Part shown: positions 57,341 through 64,000 of the stretch, piece by piece
Numbering within the stretch: position 1 is the stretch's first letter
Layout of the letters: every line of letters begins with the position of its first letter
Assembly (NCBI GenBank): GCA_963697285.1
Contig: CAVONI010000004.1
Location: forward strand, 62,001 to 126,000
Source: JAEUQQ01 sp963697285
GTDB lineage: Bacteria; Acidobacteriota; Vicinamibacteria; Vicinamibacterales; JAFNAJ01
Reading direction: 5' to 3'
Length of the DNA stretch: 64,000 bases
Notes under the pieces: model-generated
Told to the model about the DNA's origin: nothing
Databases searched by the model: none
What the model saw: only the letters and a program-made list of their open reading frames with translations
Translations under genes and position numbers: made by a program

Positions 57341-58207
57341 ATGGCCGACAAACGCCAAGCTCTCGGTCGCGGACTCAGCGCGTTGATCCCCGACTCCGCC
57401 ACACCACCGCAACCGCGCGAGGCGACCACAGAGGTCGATCTGGACCTGCTCGCGCCAAACCCATTCCAGCCACGTCTGAACTTCGACGAGGAGCGGCTCG
57501 AGCAACTCGCCGCGTCCATCAGGTCGAACGGGGTAATCCAGCCAATCCTGGTCAGGAAGCGGGACCGCCGCTACGAGATCATCGCCGGCGAGCGCCGCTG
57601 GCGGGCCGCCCAGCGCGCCGGGTTGCTGAAGGTGCCAGTCGTCGTCCGCGACGTGCCCGACGACAAGTTGCTCGAAGTGGCGCTCATCGAGAACATCCAG
57701 CGCGAAGACCTCAACCCGATCGACGAAGCGGTCGCGTATCGGCGCCTCATCGACGAGTTCAACCTGACGCAGGAGTCGCTGGCTGCGGCGGTGGGGAAGG
57801 AGCGCTCGACCATTGCGAACACCCTGCGACTGCTGAGGCTTCCCGATGCCGCGCGCGAGATGGTCATCAGCGGCGCCTTGTCGATGGGACACGCGCGGGC
57901 GCTGCTGGCGATTGAAGACCACGACAGGCTCACGTCGACAGCCAGGTCATTGATAGCAAAAGGCCTGTCTGTTCGGCAGACCGAAACGTTGGTCAAGCGC
58001 CTGATCGCTCCGCCGCCACCGGGCGCGGACAAGGCGCCCGATCCCCCGGCCGACGTGCACACGCGCCAGGCAGAAGAAAAACTCAGGTTCTCGCTCGGGA
58101 CCCGGGTGAGGATTCGTCGCCAGGGGAAGGGCGGCCGGATCGAGATCGAATACACCAGCGAAGACGAGTTGCAGCGGCTGTATGAGCAACTGACCGATCG
58201 CACGTAG
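57341..58207 (+). CDS. parB: Chromosome-partitioning CTPase/DNA-binding protein ParB
   Basis: 288 aa. N-terminal ParB motif NPFQPRLNFDEERLEQLAASI, the CTP-binding GERRWRAAQ, then ENIQREDLNPIDEA, a helix-turn-helix (ESLAAAVGKERSTIANTLRLL) and the C-terminal dimerisation segment (GGRIEIEYTSEDELQRLYEQL). It binds parS and spreads. ParA is encoded immediately upstream. Confidence 0.96.
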   Translation: MADKRQALGRGLSALIPDSATPPQPREATTEVDLDLLAPNPFQPRLNFDEERLEQLAASIRSNGVIQPILVRKRDRRYEIIAGERRWRAAQRAGLLKVPVVVRDVPDDKLLEVALIENIQREDLNPIDEAVAYRRLIDEFNLTQESLAAAVGKERSTIANTLRLLRLPDAAREMVISGALSMGHARALLAIEDHDRLTSTARSLIAKGLSVRQTETLVKRLIAPPPPGADKAPDPPADVHTRQAEEKLRFSLGTRVRIRRQGKGGRIEIEYTSEDELQRLYEQLTDRT

Positions 58208-58247
58208 GCCGTTGCGCCGCTGCACGAGCGCGCGGCGACCGCGCCTT

Positions 58248-58287
58248 TGCATAAGCAAAATGCATCACAGTACGTTTTGAATACGTA
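58248..58287. promoter_or_regulatory. Two short dyads upstream of selD
   Basis: TGCAT-N7-ATGCA (58248-58264) and TACGT-N7-ACGTA (58271-58287) have the same arm length and spacer, in a short AT-rich gap just before the selD ATG. A repressor or activator site is possible, but the arms are only 5 bp long. Confidence 0.3.
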
Positions 58288-58295
58288 GAACTCAT

Positions 58296-59339
58296 ATGAA
58301 GAAGCGCCTCACCGATTACGCCGCCTGCGCGGGTTGAGCGAGCAAGCTCGCTGCGGGCGACCTCGCCCAGGTCCTGGGCGGCCTCACGCTGACCGCGAAT
58401 CCGAAGGTGCTGGTCGACTACCGCACCGCTGACGATGCTGGTGTGTACGCCCTCGACAGCGAGACCGCGCTCGTTCAGACCGTCGATTTCTTCACCCCCA
58501 TCGTCGATGATCCGGACGCGTTCGGGCGGATTGCCGCGGCCAACGCGCTCAGTGATGTCTACGCGATGGGCGGCACCCCCATCACCGCGCTGGCGATCGC
58601 CGCGTTCCCCGTGTCGGACTTCGACCCCGCCGACATGCGGGCGGTGTTCGCCGGCGGACACGCCGTGTTGCACGAGGCTGGCGTCGCCCTGCTCGGCGGG
58701 CACACCGTGCAGGACCAGGAAGTGAAGTTCGGGTATGCCGTCACCGGACTGGTGCGTCCCGGGGAACAGTGGACGAATACCGGTGCACGGCCTGGCGATG
58801 TCGTGTTTCTCACGAAATCGATTGGCACGGGCATCATCGCGACGGCCATCAAGGCCGGCGCCGCCAGCCGCGACGTGGCGGATGCGGCCGTGACGTCGAT
58901 GGTGAGTCTCAACGGGCCTGCCGCCGACGCGGTGAGACGTGCCGCGCCGGGGGCGGTGCACGCCTGCACCGACATCACCGGCTTCGGCCTCCTCGGTCAC
59001 CTGAGCGAAATGGCTGAGGGCAGTGGAGTTACGGTCGATCTCCTGGTTGACGCGGTGCCCATACTGCCAGGCGCGCGCGAACTGGCTGCCGGGTATCAGC
59101 CTGGCGGAACGAAGAAGAACGCGACACATTTCGGCAGCGGCGTCAGGCTCGCCACCGGGCTCGACGCCCGGCTGGTTGCGCTGTTGTACGACGCCCAGAC
59201 GTCCGGGGGACTCGTGTTCGCCATCCGCCGCGAGGCCGCAGACGTCGTGGCAGCGGCGATGGACGCGGCAGGAGTGGCCTACGCACGCGTCGGCGAGGTC
59301 AGGGAGCGGGTGGCGGGGGTTCTGATCGATGCGCGGTGA
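58296..59339 (+). CDS. selD: Selenophosphate synthetase, predicted selenoprotein (in-frame UGA)
   Basis: 347 aa if the TGA at 58335-58337 is read as selenocysteine, exactly the usual SelD length. Makes selenophosphate from selenide and ATP. The N-terminus reads MKKRLTDYAACAG-U-ASKLAAGDLAQVL. It aligns with the family GAGCGCK segment so that U14 is the catalytic Cys position and K17 the essential Lys. Downstream are VDFFTPIVDDP, ANALSDVYAMGG, LLGGHTVQD, TDITGFGLLGH and DAQTSGGL. Automated callers would start at 58407 and lose the active site. In this protein the second Cys of CGC is Ser, and an extra C11 makes a CxxU pair. Confidence 0.87.
58337..58379 (+). promoter_or_regulatory. SECIS-like hairpins directly after the selD UGA
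   Basis: Three stems follow the UGA. AGCGAGC / GCTCGCT lies at 58337-58352. GGGCGA / TCGCCC (58355-58368) and GCCCAG-GTC-CTGGGC (58365-58379) are mutually exclusive. The last has a G-first apical loop 33 nt after the UGA, within the spacing I recall for bacterial SECIS elements. Which stem SelB would use cannot be decided by eye. Confidence 0.5.
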
Positions 59340-59351
59340 TCGCTGCGCGCC

Positions 59352-59381
59352 TTGCCGCGCTTCGGGCCGCAGTGGTATAAA
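59352..59381 (+). promoter_or_regulatory. ATP synthase operon promoter
   Basis: TTGCCG (59352-59357), an 18-bp spacer and TATAAA (59376-59381), preceded by TG to give an extended -10. It predicts a leader of about 85 nt before the b' gene. Confidence 0.6.
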
Positions 59382-59474
59382 AGAGCGTTTTGCGTGGTCG
59401 CATCAGTCGGCCATGCGGTGGCGTCGGTCTCCACGGACGCCGCCTCTCAGCCCGGCCAGCGGAGGTTGCTTCTC

Positions 59475-59909
59475 GTGACTGGGATGATGCCGGACCTGTC
59501 GGTCCTGTGGGTCATCTTCTTTGTGCTGCTTTGCACCGCGTTGCTGAACACGTTGTTGTTCAAGCCACTCCTGCGGGTCATGCAGGAACGTGGGCACACG
59601 GTTTCGTCTGCGCGCGCCCTTGCCGACAAGGCATCGGCCGACGCGCGTGCCGCACTCGCGGAGTTCGAGGCGCAGACCACTGCGGCCCGAACCGAGGTCT
59701 ATCGCGAGATGGATCAACGGCGACGCGCGGCGCTCGATGAGCGGACGACAGTACTGGAAGAGACACGACGCACGGTGCAGACACAACTCAAGGAACAGAC
59801 CGACGGGCTCCGCGCCGACGTGGCTGCTGCTCGTGGGTCGATCGAGCGCGATGCCGACAGGCTCGGCGCCGCCGTGGCGTCGAAGGTGCTCGGACGGGAT
59901 CTCACATGA
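59475..59909 (+). CDS. atpF: ATP synthase Fo subunit b' (first b-type subunit)
   Basis: 144 aa from the GTG at 59475, with GGAGG 9 nt upstream; the frame is open further upstream but has no ribosome site. A single N-terminal membrane helix (LSVLWVIFFVLLCTALLNTLLF) is followed by a long charged coiled coil (RALADKASADARAALAEFE). This is the stator-stalk architecture. It overlaps the second b-type gene by ATGA, so b and b' form a heterodimeric peripheral stalk. Confidence 0.9.
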   Translation: MTGMMPDLSVLWVIFFVLLCTALLNTLLFKPLLRVMQERGHTVSSARALADKASADARAALAEFEAQTTAARTEVYREMDQRRRAALDERTTVLEETRRTVQTQLKEQTDGLRADVAAARGSIERDADRLGAAVASKVLGRDLT

Positions 59910-60688
59910 CGGCCTCGACTCGCGTGATGGCGGCCGCGGCCTTCGCCGTGGCCCTCCTGGCGGGGCGACCGGCGCTCGTCGCGGCGCAACCGTCGACGCC
60001 GGCAGGCGCGCAGGCCCCGGCTGATCCTCACGCGACGCCGGCAGAGGCCCCCGCCGGCGCGCAGGCCGAGCACGCCGCCCAAACAGCGGACGCTCCGACG
60101 ACACACGCCGAGCAGGCGTCCGGTGCAGACGCCGGGCACGCGCCTGCGCCTGGAGGCGAGCACGCCCCTGCAGAAGGCGAGCACGCCGCCGCCGAGCACG
60201 AGGCCGAGAGCCCGTTCGCGTTCCCCGGTCGCCTCTTCAACTTCCTCGTCCTGCTCGGCGGGATGATCTACTTCCTGAAGACGCCGCTGACCAACTACCT
60301 GGCTTCGCGAAGCGAGCAGATCCGGTCTGACCTCCTGAATGCCGCCGCGACCCGCGAGGCCGCGACGAAGGAACTCGCCGATATCGACGCCCGGATGCGC
60401 AGCCTGCCGGCTGAACTCGAGGCGCTGAAGGCCCGCGGCAAGGAAGAGATCGCCGCGGAGCAGGCACGCATCAAGGCCGCGGCTGACGCCGAACGGCAAC
60501 GCCTCGTCGAGCAGGCGCGGCTCGAGATCGAGCAGCAGACCCGTGCGGCCCGGCGCGACCTGCAGGAATTCGCGGCGACGCTCGCCGTCGATGTGGCGCG
60601 GACGCGCCTCGCCAACGAGATGACCGACGCCGACCAGTCGCGGCTCGTCGAGCGCTACGTCGCGCAAGTGAAGACCGCCCATGACTAG
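59906..60688 (+). CDS. atpF: ATP synthase Fo subunit b with signal-peptide-like N-terminus and His/Ala/Glu-rich extension
   Basis: 260 aa. Residues 1-27 look like a signal peptide (MAAAAFAVALLAGRPALVAAQP). Residues about 28-100 are a low-complexity Ala/Pro/Glu/His field. The membrane helix follows (FPGRLFNFLVLLGGMIYFL, about 108-126), and then the coiled-coil stalk to the end. The extension is far longer than in typical b subunits (about 160 aa). It overlaps atpH by 8 bp. Confidence 0.9.
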   Translation: MTASTRVMAAAAFAVALLAGRPALVAAQPSTPAGAQAPADPHATPAEAPAGAQAEHAAQTADAPTTHAEQASGADAGHAPAPGGEHAPAEGEHAAAEHEAESPFAFPGRLFNFLVLLGGMIYFLKTPLTNYLASRSEQIRSDLLNAAATREAATKELADIDARMRSLPAELEALKARGKEEIAAEQARIKAAADAERQRLVEQARLEIEQQTRAARRDLQEFAATLAVDVARTRLANEMTDADQSRLVERYVAQVKTAHD

Positions 60689-61223
60689 TCGCGCGCTTGC
60701 CAGCAAGTACGCCCGCACGTTGTTCGACGCGGTGCCAGACGCCGATCGCACCCGCATCGCCACCGACCTCGATGCCTTCGTGTCGCTGGTGGCCGATCAC
60801 GCCGAACTGAAGGCGACCTTCGTGAACCCGGCCGTGCCCTTCGACCGCAAGGCCCAGATCGCGTCGACGGTCGCGACACAGGGCGGCGCCCATCCCACGG
60901 TGGCCGCGCTGGTCGGGTTGCTGGGGACGCACGATCAACTGGGCGCCCTTCCGGACCTTGCGCGTGCCTTCCGGATCCGCCTCAACAAGCACCTCCGCAT
61001 CGTCGACGCGAACGTGACGACGGCGGTGCCGTTGACGCCGGTGCAGACCGACGCCTTGCGCGCGAGCTTGTCCGAGGCGACAGGCCTGCAGGTCCGCCTG
61101 ACGCCGACCATCGACCCGACGATACTCGGGGGCGTGGTGGCGCAGATCGGCAGCACCGTTTACGACGGCAGCGTGTCGCGCCAGCTTGCGCGCATGCGCG
61201 AGACGCTCGCGCACGAGGCCTAG
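60681..61223 (+). CDS. atpH: ATP synthase F1 subunit delta
   Basis: 180 aa, usual length. The OSCP pattern is clear: N-terminal ASKYARTLFDAV and C-terminal LQVRLTPTIDPTILGGVVAQIGSTVYDGSVSRQLARM. It joins F1 to the b-b' stalk. Overlaps the b gene and precedes atpA. Confidence 0.95.
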   Translation: MTSRALASKYARTLFDAVPDADRTRIATDLDAFVSLVADHAELKATFVNPAVPFDRKAQIASTVATQGGAHPTVAALVGLLGTHDQLGALPDLARAFRIRLNKHLRIVDANVTTAVPLTPVQTDALRASLSEATGLQVRLTPTIDPTILGGVVAQIGSTVYDGSVSRQLARMRETLAHEA

Positions 61224-61279
61224 CACTCTTCTTCATCCCGTTCGTTTTCCGAGAGCCCGGAGCACGCGAAGGACACCCG

Positions 61280-62803
<1,524 letters not shown>

Positions 62804-62830
62804 GCGGGGCCCGGACCAGAGAGACATCAG

Positions 62831-63700
62831 ATGCCCTCGCTTCTCGACTACCGGCGCCGCATCCGTGCGGTGAAGAACACGCAGCAGATCACGAAGGCGA
62901 TGAAGATGATCGCCGCGTCGAGGCTGCGCAAGGCGCAGGAACGCATGACGGGCGTGCGCCCGTTCTCGCGGCAGATCGTGCGCCTGCTGCACAACCTGGC
63001 CACCGTGGTCGACCAGGAGAAGCACCCGCTGCTGGCGGCGCGCGACCTGACGGTGCCGGGGGCGAACGTGTTGATGATCGTCGTGACGGCCGACAAGGGT
63101 CTTTGCGGCGGCTTCAACACGAACCTGATCAAGGCCGCGTCGAGCCGGATGCTCGAGCACCCGACCCGGCGCCACACGATGGCGCTGATCGGGCGCAAGG
63201 GGCGCGACTTCTTCCGTCGGCGCGGGATGCCCGTGACCTTCGAGCTGTCAGGGGTGTTCAGTCACCTGAAGTACGCGCACGCGCAGGAAATCGCCCGCGT
63301 CGTCGTCGACGAGTTCACGAGCGGGCGGGTCGACGGGGTCGAGCTGGTCTACAACGAGTTCAAGTCGGTGATGCAGCAGCGCGTGGTCGTCGAGCAATTG
63401 CTGCCCATCCCCAGGCTGCCACCGGACCTCGCACCAACCGCCGGCATCGAGTACCTGTACGAGCCCGACGCGCAGACGCTTTACGACCAGTTGCTGCCGA
63501 GGTACGTGGAGTTCGACATCTTCCACGCGCTGCTCGAGTCGGCGGCGGCCGAGCACGCGGCGCGCATGACCGCGATGGACGCGGCGAGCAAGAACGCGGG
63601 CGACGTGATCGACGCGCTGACGCTGCACATGAACAAGGTGCGCCAGGCGGCGATCACGCGCGAGATCATCGAAGTCGTGTCAGGCGCCCAGGCCCTGTAG
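62831..63700 (+). CDS. atpG: ATP synthase F1 subunit gamma
   Basis: 289 aa rotor shaft. The N-terminal MPSLLDYRRRIRAVKNTQQITKAMKMIAASRLRKAQ and the C-terminal DAASKNAGDVIDALTLHMNKVRQAAITREIIEVVSGAQAL are family signatures. The stop codon TAG is the TAG of the dispersed palindrome GTAGGGGCCGCGC that starts at 63697. atpD is expected to the right but does not begin within the last 300 bp. Confidence 0.96.
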   Translation: MPSLLDYRRRIRAVKNTQQITKAMKMIAASRLRKAQERMTGVRPFSRQIVRLLHNLATVVDQEKHPLLAARDLTVPGANVLMIVVTADKGLCGGFNTNLIKAASSRMLEHPTRRHTMALIGRKGRDFFRRRGMPVTFELSGVFSHLKYAHAQEIARVVVDEFTSGRVDGVELVYNEFKSVMQQRVVVEQLLPIPRLPPDLAPTAGIEYLYEPDAQTLYDQLLPRYVEFDIFHALLESAAAEHAARMTAMDAASKNAGDVIDALTLHMNKVRQAAITREIIEVVSGAQAL

Positions 63701-63932
63701 GGGCCGCGCCCCGCGCGGCCCGCGACGGTGGGATGGTCGCCACAGCGGGCGTCGGGACGGCGATGTCGGGCACGTAGGGGCCGCACCTCAGTGCGGCCCG
63801 GGTGGGTCGGAATCGAGGGGCCGCACCTCAGTGCGGCCGGGTGCGGGATCGTCGGCGCCGCGCCCATGCGCGGCACGGGTCAGGGGAACGTTCGGGAACG
63901 ATCGCGTGAACATCTGGCCGCACCGAATGCGG
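63697..63932. repeat. Cluster of dispersed palindromes after atpG
   Basis: Copies lie at 63697-63721 (GCGC/GCGC type, short loop), 63774-63799 and 63815-63838 (GCAC/GTGC type with loop CTCA), with degenerate copies near 63852-63876 and 63911-63932. The rest of the last 300 bp holds no recognisable gene. Confidence 0.8.
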
Positions 63933-64000
63933 CCCGTGAAGACCGGGAATTCGTGATGGCGCGCACGGCGGGTGCGGCCCGAGGAACAGGCGGAGCGTTA

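Noticed and set aside
58335..58337. selD as a pseudogene with a premature stop, or two separate genes
   Set aside because: The UGA falls exactly on the catalytic Cys codon, the frame continues perfectly with family sequence, and the total length equals normal SelD.

Overview
This is a high-GC bacterial chromosome segment carrying the replication-origin neighbourhood. The protein families suggest an acidobacterium, possibly of the Vicinamibacteria/Luteitalea type. The reasons are high GC, several PEP-CTERM proteins, secreted DUF6351 and DUF885 proteins, and a single dnaA-dnaN-gyrB-gyrA / rpmH-rnpA-yidD-yidC-jag-mnmEG-rsmG-parAB layout. The taxonomy is inference only, because there is no rRNA gene in the window.

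Layout. 1-3.5 kb: leucine biosynthesis (leuA partial; leuC-leuD) with a LysR-type regulator divergent from leuA. 3.6-10 kb: a PilB/GspE-type secretion ATPase fused to a degenerate receiver domain, a DsbD-type disulfide reductase, a lipoprotein and a VIT-family transporter. 10-25 kb is an accessory stretch: three PEP-CTERM secreted proteins, a DUF6351 hydrolase-like protein, a DinB-like protein, a DUF4143 ATPase with a palindromic operator, a frameshifted GH31 glycosidase, an Icmt-like methyltransferase, a Kir-type potassium channel, a frameshifted family-10-like glycosidase, a DUF433/DUF5615 toxin-antitoxin pair and tRNA-Ser(UGA). 25-34 kb: quinone oxidoreductase, serS, a decayed VIT fragment, a kinase-MurQ fusion, galU, a VapBC pair, an FmdB zinc ribbon, a DUF885 peptidase and rsmI. 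34-40 kb: glmU-glmS (UDP-GlcNAc synthesis; glmS is frameshifted as read) and the PcrA/UvrD helicase.

40.5-58 kb is the origin region. gyrA, gyrB, dnaN and dnaA read leftward, and rpmH to parB read rightward. DnaA-box-like sequences lie on both sides of dnaA. Two parS-like sites lie at the end of rsmG, followed by an array of 50-bp palindrome-containing repeats and then parAB. 58.3-63.7 kb: selD, whose catalytic position is an in-frame UGA (predicted selenocysteine), followed by the F1Fo ATP synthase operon section b'-b-delta-alpha-gamma. The window ends in more copies of the dispersed palindromic repeat.

Two themes stand out. First, a family of about 26-bp palindromes (GGGCCGC arms) is scattered through intergenic space, sits next to the centromere-like sites and even supplies the atpG stop codon. 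Second, five single-base indels interrupt three otherwise intact genes, one of them the normally essential glmS. This points to residual consensus errors in the assembly as much as to true pseudogenes.
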